Of a DNA stretch of 64,000 nucleotides, positions 22,120-33,639 are shown one piece after another. The position numbers and the translations under genes are program-made. Where the stretch lies: NCBI GenBank assembly GCA_024741835.1, contig JAENRP010000005.1, positions 137,444 through 201,443 of the forward strand, read 5' to 3'. The DNA comes from Diplocarpon mali (lineage: Eukaryota; Ascomycota; Leotiomycetes; Helotiales; Drepanopezizaceae). A model generated the notes under the pieces. The model was not told the DNA's origin, searched no databases, and saw only the letters and a program-made list of their open reading frames with translations. Position 1 is the stretch's first letter. Every line of letters begins with the position of its first letter.

Positions 22120-24360
22120 ATGTCAGATGAGGCAAGCCCCCAAGATGCTGTCACGGTCACTCTCACGGAGGCGCAGATAGCGGGATCTGAATCCTTTGAT
22201 AAAACCGAAGTGAAGGAGGCAGATATTGCGACTGCGCGAATCTCCGATAGTAGTGCTGGTGTTAAGGGAAATGAGGAAGTCGCGACGGGAGACGCGCCTA
22301 CAGAAAGTACACGCAACATGTCCCTTATTCTGTGGATTCTTTTAACTCAGTTCTTTCTTGCTAATAAATACCTCGTCGCGCTTAGATACCGAATCCAAAT
22401 TTATAAGACACAAGCAAACAGCTTCCGAAGACGTCGCACAAGGCATAGCCTCTACTGCTGAAGGAGATATAAAAATGACGGAAGCCACAGAACCAGACAA
22501 TACAGCTCTTAATGCCACAGCTGCTACGAATGTCACGGTCGATTCGCCATTACCTACTGCAAAGCATAAGGGTGGAAACCGTCGCAAATCAAGCGGTGTT
22601 CCAGAGCACAAGGGAAAGAAGCTCAACAAAAAGGCATCATCTGCTAAGATTACGCATACTGACGCTAAGCCTGGCGATTACTTTTATGTCAAACTGAAGG
22701 GCTATCCTTTGTGGCCAGCAATTGTTTGTGATGACAGCATGCTGCCCAGTACCCTCCTCAAATCAAGACCTGTTACTGCCGCAAGTGCTGATGGCACTTA
22801 TCGCGAAGACTATGCCGATGGTGGAGCAAAGGTTAAGGACCGCACGTTCCCTGTTATGTATCTCCATACCAATGAATTGTAAGTCATAATGCTGCCATGC
22901 ACACATATTTACTAATACATACCTTCCAGTGGGTGGATACCCAACTACGATCTCGTAGACTTAGACTTCGAAAATGTTGCGAACATTAATTCGAGCATGA
23001 GAAAGGACCTAGCGGCTGCCCGTACTCTTGCGGGTGAGCAAAACGATCTCAACTATTTTAAGGGAATCTTAAAGCAATTCCTGGCGGAGCGTGAAGCAGA
23101 TCGCGCTGCGAAGGATCAAGCCAAAGCCGAGGAGAAGGCTGCAAAAAAGTTAAAGGAGACGGAGAAGATGCAGAACTCAGAGAAGGCTACTAAGAAGAAG
23201 GCAACGCCGAAGAAGGAGAAGAAGTCCGTTAAAAGCACGGTTGAGCAGGACGGTGACGAGGACACTACGATGCTTGATGCTGGAGGGCCAGAATCTGATG
23301 AGGCAGAAGCCAGCTCTGAAACAAAAGGCAAGAAGCGCAAGGCAGAAGATGTAAGCAATTCCACGGAGGCAGCAGACTCCATACTGACCAAATTTGAGAC
23401 ACCACAGGGTAGTGATTCTATCAAGAAGCCTCGCACAACCATCAAGCTGAACACCAAAAAGACGACAAATGGCTTGTCCACCCCCAAGACCCCAAAGGAA
23501 GCCACTACGAAAGTAGCAAAGCCAAAGAAGACCAAGGCTACCCCCAAGGCTCCTGAGGCACTTGCAACGAAGGAACCCGAGCTTTCAGCTGAGGAAAAGC
23601 GTGCTAAGAAAGAGGTACGTTGCAAGTACTTCCAGTTGGATTTCAATCTAATAATTGCTTAGAAAGAAATCCTCTTCCTGCGTCATAAGCTGCAGAAAGG
23701 CTTGTTGTCCCGAGATCAAGTGCCAAAAGAAGATGAAATGAAGCAAATGGGTGAATTCGTTTCCAAACTTGAAGGCTACGTCGACCTTGAGGTTAGCATC
23801 ATTCGAGCCACGAAGATCAACAAAGTCCTCAAGGCGATTCTCAAATTGACAACGCTTCCCAATAACGACGAGTTCAAAATCAAGACACGCTCTGAAGGAT
23901 TGCTCGATGAATGGAACAAGCTTCTTGCTAGCGATATTACACATTCTGCCGCTCCAACTCCGGCAGCTAATGGAACCATGGGGAAGACCAAATCCGAGGA
24001 CAAGGCCGAGGTTAGATCTGAGGCTGAAGATATTGGAGTTTCATTGGTCGATGCCGCAAACGGAACAAAGGAGTCGAAAGCTGAGGCCACTTCCGATGAC
24101 ATGGCTGAGCAAGAGGTTGATCCAGAGGCTCAGAAGAAGGCCGAAGGAAAGGTTGAGAGGATAGCCGAGGAGAAAGCCGATAATGCCATGCCATCGGTGG
24201 AAGAGCCGTCTGCCGCAAATGATGTTCCTAATGAGGTCGATGGCGCTCAAACTGCAGCAGCCAAAGAGCCCGAGAAGGTGAGAGCCGCCCACTTTCTGTG
24301 GGATTTTTTGAATACAAATACCGGAGTTGACAATCATTATAGGAACCAGCATCTTCATGA
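22120..24360 (+). CDS. PWWP-domain chromatin protein with a TFIIS-N/IBD-like helical domain
   Basis: Five exons (22120-22306, 22386-22878, 22930-23614, 23663-24277, 24343-24360) join to 665 residues. A PWWP domain starts near residue 180 (KPGDYFYVKLKGYPLWPAIV) and ends around FGWIPNYDLVDLDF, split by intron 2; such domains read methylated histone H3, often H3K36me. A long Lys/Ala/Glu-rich charged linker with several basic patches (KGKKRKAED, KKPRTTIKL) follows. A helical domain comes after intron 3 (KEILFLRHKLQKGLLS, then VSIIRATKINKVLKAILKL and TRSEGLLDEWNKLL), which resembles the TFIIS N-terminal or LEDGF integrase-binding fold. The tail is acidic. The last exon encodes only EPASS and the stop. 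The product is presumably nuclear. The start and intron 1 are less certain because the first 60 residues are poorly conserved in such proteins. Confidence 0.85.
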
Positions 24361-24933
24361 ATGCTGCCTAACGGGCCGATAACTGTTTCTTGGCCGACAA
24401 CTTGATCGTTCCCAGCTGTCTATCACCTGCGACATATCTAGTTGCGATGGAAGACTGCCGACTGATGGATCTCCTAATCACTTCGACTGGTTTTATCGGT
24501 AGCTCGCTGCTTTCATTCACGACGGCAGCGAGTCTTTCAGCGTCTTATTGCGGGTCTTTTTCGCAATTCCGCATGTAAAAGTATGCGACACGGAGTCTTT
24601 TCCCCTTCAAGCGTGCTTCGTTTGCATGTCTCTTGGTCCGCTGTTGTACAAAATATGCATCAATGGATGTTGGAGGGGAGAACTTTCTCGCTATCTGAGG
24701 CTTAGCAGTCCCCGAAAGTATAGTAGGAAACAAAAAAGACCTTTAATTGCCAGTATCTGAATTTAGGTGAATTTTCTGAAATCGAAAGCGTGCGTACGTT
24801 TATAATTGATCTGCAGGTGGACTATCTGTATTTTCACCGCTCCCCAATCAAGCAGCCGCTTGCGGCAGTACAAGAATTTTTGCTCTACTCAGCAGCTCGT
24901 CGCCTAGGACATTTCTCGAATCACTACACAAAC
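24361..24933. other. Intergenic region upstream of RCL1
   Basis: About 0.57 kb holds the 3' UTR of the PWWP gene and the RCL1 promoter. The RCL1 frame extends upstream to 24790 without a stop, but that stretch has no family similarity and the conserved protein starts at 24934. Confidence 0.5.
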
Positions 24934-26148
24934 ATGGCTGCTCCGGCCCCCGAATATCTGCGCTTTTCATCTCATAGGTCTCTCACATATCGTCTCGTCC
25001 TATCAACTCTGACCGGACGCCCGATTATTATCTCTAACGTCCGCTCCTCATCACCTACCAATCCAGGTCTTGCGCCGCACGAGATCTCCTTCCTACGCCT
25101 CCTCGACAGCATTACCAATGGTACCACTATGCAAATCTCGTACACGGGTACGAAAATAATATACACTCCGGGCCTCATCATCGGCAGCGTCTCGACGGGT
25201 GGGTCGGACGTGGTCAAATGCGCGCTGCCAGGGACCTGCCAGCGAGGCGTGAGCTGGTTTTTATTGCCACTCTGCATATTGGCGCCATTCTCCAAAGCGC
25301 CAGTAAATGTGCGATTCGAGGGCGAGGGCGTCATTACTAGCGCCACGGAAACGGGAGATGTGAGCGTCGACACGCTGCGGACGGCCATCTTGCCTTTATA
25401 CGAGAGCTTCGGTGTCTTATCTAGCAAACTCGAGCTGAGGGTTCTACAGCGTTCTTGTACGGGGGCAGGAGGGAAGGGCGGCGGAGGCATAGTGGAATTG
25501 CGGTTTGGAAGCCAGGTCCGATTACCCAAGACGCTGCATATGAATCGGAGTCCGGGCCGGGTGAAGAGGATACGGGGAGTGGCATACTGCACGGGGGTTT
25601 CCGCTAGCAACAACGCGCGCATGATACACGCTGCAAGGGGGGTGTTGAATTCGCTGGTCAGTGACATACATGTTGCTGCGCAGTATGACCAGGCGCCGCT
25701 GGTCTCGAGTGGGGACAGGTCGAATCAGAGCGCGAAAAAGAGGACGGGAATTGGGTTTGGCCTGAGCTTGATTGCAGTGACGAGCTCACAAGGCGTCATT
25801 TACTCTGCAGATGTCCCTGCGCCGTACGAAGGGGGTGTGACGCCGGAGGATGTGGGCAAGCAATGTGCGTATCAGTTACTGGAGGTTATCTCGCAGGGAG
25901 GGTGTATAACGCGGGTCGGGGCGCCGACGGTCTTGACGCTGATGGCTATGGGGAGCGAGGATGTGGGCAGAGTACGATTAGGTAGAGAAGTTGTAGCGAC
26001 GGAGGAGTTCATCTGTCTGGGCAGGGACTTGAAGAAGTTCGGGGCGAGTAGCTGGGGTTTGAGAGATGCTAAGGTGGACGAGACTGATGATATTATAGTC
26101 AGTGTGAAAGGCGCTGGCGTTGGGAATGTAGGCAGGAAGATTGCGTAA
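24934..26148 (+). CDS. RCL1: Rcl1, RNA 3'-terminal phosphate cyclase-like protein of 18S rRNA processing
   Basis: Rcl1 works with the GTPase Bms1 in the small-subunit processome in the nucleolus and is linked to cleavage at site A2 of pre-rRNA. It is related to RNA cyclases but lacks cyclase activity. The gene is a single exon of 404 residues. Conserved features are LRFSSHRSLTYRLVLSTLTG at the start, NPGLAPHEISFLRLLDSITN, ISYTGTKIIYTPGLIIGG-like, YLAPFSK-type ILAPFSKAPVNVRFEG, and RIRGVAYCTGVSASNNARMI. The end reads KGAGVGNVGRKIA, matching the family C-terminus. ATG 24934 is chosen because MAAPAPEYLRF aligns with the normal N-terminus. It is slightly longer than the yeast protein, with an insert of Gly residues (GGKGGGGIVEL). 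It converges on the next gene with only 83 bp between stops. Confidence 0.95.
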   Translation: MAAPAPEYLRFSSHRSLTYRLVLSTLTGRPIIISNVRSSSPTNPGLAPHEISFLRLLDSITNGTTMQISYTGTKIIYTPGLIIGSVSTGGSDVVKCALPGTCQRGVSWFLLPLCILAPFSKAPVNVRFEGEGVITSATETGDVSVDTLRTAILPLYESFGVLSSKLELRVLQRSCTGAGGKGGGGIVELRFGSQVRLPKTLHMNRSPGRVKRIRGVAYCTGVSASNNARMIHAARGVLNSLVSDIHVAAQYDQAPLVSSGDRSNQSAKKRTGIGFGLSLIAVTSSQGVIYSADVPAPYEGGVTPEDVGKQCAYQLLEVISQGGCITRVGAPTVLTLMAMGSEDVGRVRLGREVVATEEFICLGRDLKKFGASSWGLRDAKVDETDDIIVSVKGAGVGNVGRKIA

Positions 26149-26231
26149 TGCAATACTTCCACACCAATGGATGATACTCCCGTGCGATCTTACTATTGAA
26201 TCAATTAAAGTAATATACAAGACTGGGTATC

Positions 26232-27346
26232 TCAAGGCCCTAAGGATTCTACGTCTCGCTGAAACCTGGCACTCGCAGCGTTCATGCGCCGACTGGCAGT
26301 TACAGCCGCAAATTCAGCAGAAAATCCAACGGTCTGCAGTGCTGACTCCGTAGCAGACCCGTAATTCTGCCATTGCCTCCGTAGATTATGTAGGACATGG
26401 AACTCGTTAACAATAGCCGTTCCAGACCACAAAATGTCCAAGGTAGTATCTACCTCTTCGTCCTGAGGTGGAGGCGATTCGGCAAGCCGTTCGCGCTCAC
26501 TGTCTCCATCCACATCTTCATTTCTGAAAGAGCCGTCGTTCTGTGGCATCACACCCTGCATCTCTATATCACCGTTACTCATGACAAAAGCATCGCTCCT
26601 CTCACCCCGCTCCTCCGCGTCCAGATTTTGTATCACAGCCACCGCCTCTCCTTGAGCCATCGTGACAGGAGTTATAGCCGAAGTTTTGAACGCATGAATG
26701 ATAGTAGAGAGCCTTCCCTTCTCCACATGTACGGCCAGCATAAAGCACTGTAAAACTAAAACCAGCAGATCTAACAACAGCAAGTGGAACTTCGATGTTG
26801 GGCCTTTGTACCCGATGAGATCTATAATCATACCTCCGTGTAAGTAGCCCCGCATCGCTTCCCCTGCTTCCGGGCGGGCAGTGAAGAGGTGGAGCAGAAT
26901 GCAGATGATGTTCGGGAGGAAGATGGCGCCGATGTAAGGGCCGTGTTGGGGAGCTGGTGGGATAAAGGTCGGTTTTGGAGTTAAAAACATCATTTGATTG
27001 ACCGAGCGGAGGAGGAGGCGGAAGAGAGAGCAGCTATTTTCTCATTAGGATGGTTTCCTATGCTATACAGTGCGGGATTGGAAACAAACTCCATGTAATA
27101 TAGGATAGAGAGCTCCGCATATATCAATATATCGAGGTTGAGCATAAGAGAAGTGATGAACTCCTGCTTCTTCTTGAGTTGTGCATGAGCGATCTTTTGG
27201 GCCGGGGACTGCGCATCATTTGTCCTCAACACTGGCTCAGGGGCATCGTCGCCAGCTGCAGTGGTGCGCTCACTGAGAACTGGCGTTTGCGCTGGTGTCT
27301 GGGTTTCCGAGCTGGGCAGGTCGGTTTCTGCGGAGTCATTGTTCAT
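26232..27346 (-). CDS. DUF1746 membrane protein, Dsc4-like subunit of the Dsc E3 ubiquitin ligase complex
   Basis: In fission yeast the Golgi Dsc complex ubiquitinates the SREBP homologue and other membrane proteins; Dsc4 carries DUF1746. Exons 27346-27090 and 27033-26232 join across a 56-nt intron (GTTTGT donor, CCTAATGAG branch, AAAATAG acceptor) to 352 residues. Splicing here restores LYYMD-CSLFRLLLRSVNQ, a typical DUF1746 sequence, where the unspliced frame is nonsense. The N-terminal 50 residues are Thr/Ser/Pro-rich and polar. Membrane segments are near FITSLMLNLDILIYAELSIL, IGAIFLPNIICILLHLF and FHLLLLDLLVLVLQCFMLAV, with DLIGYKGP between them. The C-terminal half is acidic and probably cytosolic. 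Assignment to Dsc4 is a domain-level judgement. Confidence 0.8.
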
Positions 27347-28288
27347 AGCTTCATGGGACTCATTGGTAAGGGGGTTTCAATTCGTTGCGCGGTGAGGAGC
27401 TTCACATGGCTTAGTGGTAGAAGGTCGTGAGGCTTTGAGGAGTTGTAAGCGTGCAAGATGTCGGATAATCGAATGGAAGCGAGGAAGGAATGCTAAGTGC
27501 ACACACGTGCATGTTTCTTGTGGAAGTATCATTTGTAGAGCCTCTCTGCTTCCTCATACCACCAAACGACCATGTGCAATCCTGTCAAGAACCTTTTCCT
27601 CCATATTCTTCGTGTTCGCAGCAGGAGGTAGAGTGACTGTGTCTTTGACAAACGAGTAAATCTTGAGGCCAACGAGCAAGCCAGGCGGTGATGACCGAAC
27701 GACATGCTATGCAGGCATCCTTATAACCAGGATCGCGCTGGGTTTTTTTTCTTCGTGTCTTTGTTATCGTCAAATTAGATATAGATTTATGGCAATACGA
27801 TTTCACTTGTCGGGTGGTTGCTTGTCTAGAGAGCGACCAAATCACAAAAGAGTGTGCTAGAAAGAGAGCTGTGATGTAAATCCTGCTCTTTGGCACTCTC
27901 AGTAATGGATAGGTTTCCGTAAGAGGTTCAACAAAGAAGGTCTATGAGACAGTGTTTATGGATTCTTTCAGTTCCATACTCTCCAGAAACAAGTCATCAT
28001 GCGGTGGAAAACAAAAATTTGCAAACTATCATTGCTGTATTTAAAAACGCTAGCGGTGTGTAGTTGGAAGTCACTTTCGTATACACTTTCTATACATGGA
28101 CCATTCCAATTATTGTAAAGCCATGACTGACTAAAGAAAATCCCAGACGCAGAACCCCAGCACCATGCTGAATTGCCTGCAGGACATGTATACGATTGGA
28201 GACACGATGCAGCTGCAACTCCCCTGTTTCTTTCCTGAACTCTCGACTCAGTCTTCGTGCGAATTTTCTAACACAAGATCAACTTATA
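27347..28288. other. Intergenic region between the Dsc4-like and hydrolase-like genes
   Basis: About 0.9 kb contains the promoter of the Dsc4-like gene and the 3' flank of the next minus-strand gene. Small frames on both strands have no recognisable product. I saw no RNA gene or repeat. Confidence 0.5.
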
Positions 28289-29929
28289 TCATGCGTGTAC
28301 CAATTCCTTCAATCTCTTTTCAATGATCTCTCTTCCATTCAATGTTGTCCATACCTCGGATGGGGCTTTGTTGACAATATCCCAACTGATGAGGTTGTTT
28401 GTCAAGTGACTCAGATCCTCTTGCTTCTTCTCCCACGTCCTATCCTTTTTCACTTCAATACCGGAGCTGATGAGAGCCAGCGGAATCTTCTCCGACTGTA
28501 TGTGTCTCGCACTACTGACTTCGTTCTTGGTCAGTGAGTCAGCGACTAGGGACTCCTGAAGCTTTGCCTTGATGAACTTTCCATTTTGATAAGCAGAGCG
28601 TCCATAGACACGATCCTCGCGAGTGCGACCCTTGAAGATAGCTGCGGGGATTCGGTCGAGACCTAGCGGAGAAATAATCCCCCAGGCCCAGAGGAGGAAG
28701 CCTCGGTTAGTAGAACCCAAACGATATAGCAGGTCCTCGTGGATGGGGTCAATCAGCAAGAGACCTTTGACATCGCCGCCGTGTCGAGACGAGAATATAC
28801 GACTGTAGATGCTGCCAACTCCTGCGCTAGCCAGAATCCATGGTCCCTCCTCCCCAGCACGAGCTAGAGCTTCAGAGAGAACGTCTGCAGCCATGCCGGC
28901 AGAGAAGGGAGACGGAGCGTTGTCGGACCATCCGAGTCCGGGTCGATCAGAGTAGCAGTATCGGGAGATACTACCATTGGCGAGAGCGTTAGTCGCAATC
29001 TGCACCAGCCCATTCTCAAAGGGGCCGTCTCCGGCCTCGAAGAGGACGGTCGGAAGCTTCTTTCCAGAAGATCTGGTGGAGTTGGTCGTTCCCTCGCAGT
29101 AGAGATGAATCTGGTATTTGCCACCATCCACATAAAATCGTTCTCCTGGAGGGGCGAGAGAAGAGTCGCGGGCACGGAGGATGAGAGTTGCGGTCAGAAG
29201 AACGGCGACAGCAGCCATGACAATCAAGACTACAGTTGAAAGGAGGACTGAGGTCCACTCCCCTAGAGTACGGCGAGACTCGGCACGTCCAGTAAGACGT
29301 TCTTCCTCCTCTCGCTTACCCCAAGCGACAATTCGGTCTGTGGTTACTGTCCAAAGACCGATCAAGAAAGCCCAGGAGACACTAGCAATTCCAACCCAGC
29401 CCTCTTCGACTCGGAGTCTGGGAACGGCGACAATGAGGATCACGTCGACCAGCAAGACGACCGACACTACCAGACAGGATACTTGGGCAGCCTTGGATGG
29501 CGAAGAGAAAAACAGCAGGCCGAGGAGAAGCAGGCCCAATGTAAGTGTAGTGTACGAAAAGTCGAAGAATCCAGAACCTCGAGAATGCATGCCCGGCGGA
29601 CTAACGAAGATGGACACAAGTAAGAGAACCCACCAAAGGAGGGTTATAATGGCAAAGAGGACTGTGAAGTAGCGCAGGAATCGTACGCTCCAGAGGTTGT
29701 AGGGTGATACCTGACTTTGTCAGTATGGCACTATTCATAGCTTTTCATGGGGAGGAAGACCTACGGCTGGGTCATCGGGGCTCAGATATCCTTCTGCTGG
29801 AGGAGGTGGGAGCAAACGAGTGCGTTCGTCGGCTTCCGATGCGCGAGGCTGGACAACGTGATTACTGGAATCGCCATTCTGCGAGCTACCTTCAGGATCG
29901 TCGTCCGTCTTGTTTCCCCAGAGAGCCAT
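28289..29929 (-). CDS. Multi-pass membrane protein with an alpha/beta-hydrolase domain, nucleophile probably lost
   Basis: Exons 29929-29765 and 29710-28289 join across a 54-nt intron to 528 residues. The N-terminal 55 residues are polar and acidic (ADERTRLLPPPP). At least four or five hydrophobic segments follow (YFTVLFAIITLLWWVLLLVS, FFDFSYTTLTLGLLLLGLLF, VSCLVVSVVLLVDVILIVAV, WTSVLLSTVVLIVMAAVAVL). The C-terminal half is an alpha/beta-hydrolase fold: PTVLFEAGDGPFENG, ISRYCYSDRPGLGWSD, MAADVLSEAL, KGLLLIDPIHEDLLYR. At the nucleophile elbow the usual G-x-S-x-G is replaced by LASAGVGSIYSR, where Gly falls at the Ser position, so a catalytic role is doubtful. It belongs to a set of uncharacterised fungal membrane hydrolase-like proteins. 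The cell compartment is unknown. Confidence 0.8.
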
Positions 29930-30832
29930 GCTGACAAGTAGTAAGCCCCAAGTCTGGGACGAGTATGGAGCGATAGAAGTCTGGCTCCAGAGAAGGTTGA
30001 CGGAGGAGAGTGAAAGGCGGAGGACGGAGGTCGAGAGCGGGCATCGAGAACAAAAAGCAGAAGCTCGGGCGGAGGAGGAAAGCAGGGCAGGACAGGGCGG
30101 GACAGGGTCCACGTGACGACGGCAAAGCGCAATACAATAGTACGGACAGTGACTTACTAAGTGAGTTCAATCTCAGCTGCTGTATTGTAGACCTAAGCGC
30201 ACACTGTGTTGGCCGAGATGGCTTTGGAGATGTAGTAATCCGATGAGGTGAACGTTGACGTGAGCTCGCGGGGAGAGTTTATTGTTTAGGTGACATCACC
30301 GCCTAGAGGTGGTAGGTACCGATGCATACCAAAGCACACCTCTTTGTTATAGTCATATGACAATATGTTTATTTGGATCTTCAAGCAGGGCCACTGCTCG
30401 TGGAGTGAAACATATCAAATCAATAGAATGCAACTTAAACGGCACACAAATTCAGATCAGGTCTGATCAGCAAAATCTGGGGATATGTGGACAAGCTACG
30501 TCATTGGTGTCAAGGCTTTCTTTCGACTGCAAGTACTGTAGTACTACCCCCGCCCCTTTTCTTATCTTATCGGGATCGGAGCTTAGCGAGCCAGCCGCGC
30601 CAGCGAAATAAGCAGCTGTTGGGTTCCTGTTGACTTCCAGAAAACTTCTAAAACCCAAGCCAGCAGCAGCTTCTTCCGCATCCCAGCAATCTCGGCGCCT
30701 CAGCCATGGCTAGTTCAACAGTCACTCTTTGCTGATTGCTGAATGCTGAATGCTGAATTCTCACCCTTGACTCTCCACTTTTCCCACACCCACTCTCATG
30801 ATTCGCCTCTATGCAATTGGATTCATCCCGCC
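29930..30832. promoter_or_regulatory. Divergent promoter between the hydrolase-like gene and PPE1
   Basis: About 0.9 kb separates two opposed starts. The first 200 bases are purine-rich on the plus strand (many AGG/GAGG units). A perfect-to-near heptamer repeat sits close to PPE1 and is listed separately. Frames in this region, including a 5' extension of PPE1 to 30743, are not supported. Confidence 0.5.
30730..30757 (+). repeat. Four tandem TGCTGAA-type heptamers upstream of PPE1
   Basis: Four consecutive 7-bp units, TGCTGAT once then TGCTGAA three times, lie about 75 bp before the PPE1 start codon. They could be a replication-slippage tract in the leader or a cluster of protein-binding sites. 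Confidence 0.8.
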
Positions 30833-32154
30833 ATGAGTGACCTACAAAGAGCGTTCGCCAAGGCAAAGCTCTCCAGCTACGCAGCAACGATGCCTCTTGT
30901 ACCTTCTCAAGAGTCTGACGAGGAAGAGGAGATAGACTTTATCAGCACCGAGATACCACAAGACGACGACTCCTCTTCGGTATCTTCTGCATCGTCTGCC
31001 TCATCCACTGGAACCATCATCCCGTCGCAGCATCAGAAGCTCTTCGCGCGGCCTCATGGGTTGGATTACCCTACATGTGCCTGTAGTTGTAGCTAACAGG
31101 TGTTGCAAACAGGTCTCCAAATGAAAGGACAATGCAACAGATCCCTTGGACAACCTACTTCGAGCGCGAATTATTTCTCGAGTCTACCATCGCACCTGCA
31201 ACCATAGTGTACCATGCTTATCTTACATCGCCGGTCGGTAAGGCGCCGCTTTTTGTCACACATCATGGAGCAGGATCTTCTGGTTTGTCTTTTGCTGTGT
31301 TGGCTGCTGAGATTCGGAAGCGTTTACCCAATGCGGGCATTCTATCTTTGGATGCAAGAGGGCATGGTTCGACCAAAATCATACCCGAACCAGAAACCAT
31401 GGACCTGGATCTCGACACGCTAAGCGCGGACCTGACGACTGTTATCGACAAAACAAAGACACAGATGGATTGGAAGCAACTGCCCCCGTTAGTCCTTATT
31501 GGCCACTCTCTTGGAGGCGCAGTCGTGACGGATGTTGCAAAGGGTGGAATGCTGGGAAATAATATCCTCGGATACGCAATACTAGACGTTGTAGAGGGGT
31601 CTGCTATCGATGCCCTGCAAAGTATGCAGACGTATCTGTCAACACGGCCATCAGGGTTCCCGTCCTTGGAGTCTGGCATAGAATGGCATATCAGGTCGAG
31701 GACTATCCGTAATCCCTTGTCGGCGCGTACGAGTGTACCTGCGTTACTGAAACATAATTCGGAGCTTCGGAGCTCGAGATGTTGGATCTGGCAAACAGAT
31801 TTGGCGGCAACACAACCCTTCTGGGAGGGATGGTTTATAGGGCTCAGCAAGAAATTCTTGGAAGCGAGGGGGGGGAAGCTTCTCCTGCTTGCCGGAACGG
31901 ACCGACTTGACAAAGAGCTTATCATAGGTCAGATGCAAGGTAATTTCTCTGTACATTTGGCTCAGAACAAAGCCTGACACTCGTTAGGTAAATATGCCTT
32001 ACAAGTCTTTCCTGAAGCAGGACACTTCATTCATGAGGATCTCCCCGAGAAGACAGCAAAGGTTATAGTGGATTTCTACAAGCGGAACGATAGAAGCGCG
32101 CTGGTCTTGCCACCAAAGGTGTCGGATATGCTGCGAGCCGGAAAGAAGGTATAG
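30833..32154 (+). CDS. PPE1: Protein phosphatase methylesterase 1
   Basis: This enzyme removes the methyl ester from the C-terminal Leu of the PP2A catalytic subunit, opposing Ppm1 methylation. Exons 30833-31059, 31113-31939 and 31988-32154 join to 406 residues; introns are 53 and 48 nt. The start at 30833 gives MSDLQRAFAKAKL. An acidic Ser-rich N-terminal part follows (ESDEEEEIDF). The alpha/beta-hydrolase core has FVTHHGAGSSGLSFAVLA (oxyanion region), LDARGHGST, the nucleophile elbow LIGHSLGGAV (catalytic Ser in GHSLG), LDVVEGSAIDAL and the His motif FPEAGHFIHEDLPEKTA. The length and all catalytic motifs fit the family, so it is expected to be active. It is the last gene before the transposon block; its stop is about 1.1 kb from the first mariner-type end. 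Confidence 0.95.
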
Positions 32155-33245
32155 CAGGACCTTTTCGTAGGGTCGTGTACCACCTCCGAAGTCAACTAGA
32201 TTCCGAATAGAGTGCATGCGCTGTAGCTTGGGGATTATTTGCAATCATACTCGGGTGCTCGTTAGGCCTACCAGACAGCATTCTGCAAGTTTCAAGTGCA
32301 ATAAACTGGTTCACGGCGAGCCGCGTAGGCTATGTCGAGCGACAACATTTGGGAAAAAAGCAATTGCTTGAACAATCCTTGGCACAAGCTGTAATTATAT
32401 GAGCCTGTTGCTTTTGCAGAGTCGATCGAGAAGCCACTCGTGCTCAGTTAGCGCATCTTCTCAGATGCATCAGCCACGAGCAGAAGGGATTTCAAGATAC
32501 ACGCAAAACTGTCCTTGATTATTCTTTGATTATGATCATCTCACCTGAGTAGGGCGTCTCAAATGGCCCGCCGTCTTGGGATCAAATCCGAACCACTAGG
32601 GAAGCACAACGAGGAGAAAGGTTTACAGCGCAGATAAACTTTATTCGATTATGTTGCAGCACTTACATGTTTTGTACAGCATAATGTGACGATTAGCAAC
32701 GAATTCTTACCTTGCCTCTTAACTCGAGTAAAGATTTACTACAAATTAGTACTACAAATGCTCAGTTCTGTATAAATTATAGTTCAGAAAATATTAAGTG
32801 TGTACTACCTCTTTAGGTTTGAACGTCCCCATATCCCCCGCTTGCAATTGACAGGTATCAGTATACTTGCTCCCTTTTTTCACAAAGATAATGATAATCT
32901 ACATCTCATGATAAAATGGCATTAGCCACTCGCAAAAGACACGGATATTATCCGGAGTTGAAGCCATGGCTATTAACATACATATTAATTGATTAACCAA
33001 AGGCTAAAGAACAAAATTTACAGAGCAATAAGGTAGCTTGAGAAAGTTCAAGCCTTTCTTTGTATTGACTAGCCATCTTATAGGAATTGAAGTTGCAAAT
33101 AATTTTTTAAAGTCTACCGGTGATATAGAATTTCGTGCTCTGCATGGTTATTCTCTTGATAGTGGAGATTGATAAATACGTTTCACACTAACGTGATCCT
33201 CGAGGGAAAAAAGGGAGTACCCGCCGCTGTGCCATACTTGGTATA
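32155..33245. other. Non-coding stretch between PPE1 and the transposon block
   Basis: Composition falls from normal near 32,155 to AT-rich by about 32,700. There is no frame above 80 codons with support. This is the likely zone where RIP has leaked out of the repeats into unique flanking DNA, although I cannot separate that from an old unrecognised repeat. Confidence 0.5.
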
Positions 33246-33330
33246 CAGTAGGGTGCAAAAAGTTCGAATACCTCCCTGGCAGCCGAGGCTGACTCACTTG
33301 ATTTAGCATTTTTTATATAGTACTTGCTGA
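33246..33330 (+). repeat. Left Tc1/mariner-type terminal inverted repeat
   Basis: It starts CAGTAGGGTGCAAAAAG next to TA (33244-33245). It aligns with the reverse complement of the right end over most of its length, with gaps after the first 45 bases. The GTGCAAAA core is typical of fungal Tc1/mariner ends. Confidence 0.7.
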
Positions 33331-33582
33331 AATGATTCCGGATTTCTAGTCTGTGCACGATTCTCGTATATCGTAGAAGGTTCTATTTACAAGGATACTA
33401 AGCTAGGGGTACCTCCAATGATATTTGAATGTTAATTTGCCGCTTTTACAGCTCGAATCATAGTAATTCAATATAGACTCAATATAGAGTATATACAAAA
33501 TACTAAGAAAATTTGATAAAGCAGCATTACCAAGTATCTAAAGAGTATAGGCTTACGCATAGACTAGAAATCCGGAATCATT
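33331..33582. repeat. 252-bp inverted-repeat (MITE-like) unit, left copy
   Basis: The outer 26 bases AATGATTCCGGATTTCTAGT.. are matched by the reverse complement at the other end with one mismatch. The inner part shares AAGCAGCATTACCAAGTATC and AATTCAATATAGA with the unit at 57414-57672. Outside the arms the similarity extends weakly (TATATA..GTAC). It could be a separate MITE or a subterminal part of the mariner. Confidence 0.75.
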
Positions 33583-33639
33583 ATTGCCTGTACGAAGTAT
33601 ATAGTTATCATTAAAAGTCAATAATTGAATTCTAGCATT

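Noticed and set aside
32540..32620. tRNA-like B-box (TGGTTCGGATTTGATCC on the minus strand)
   Set aside because: No A-box, anticodon arm or acceptor pairing could be built around it.
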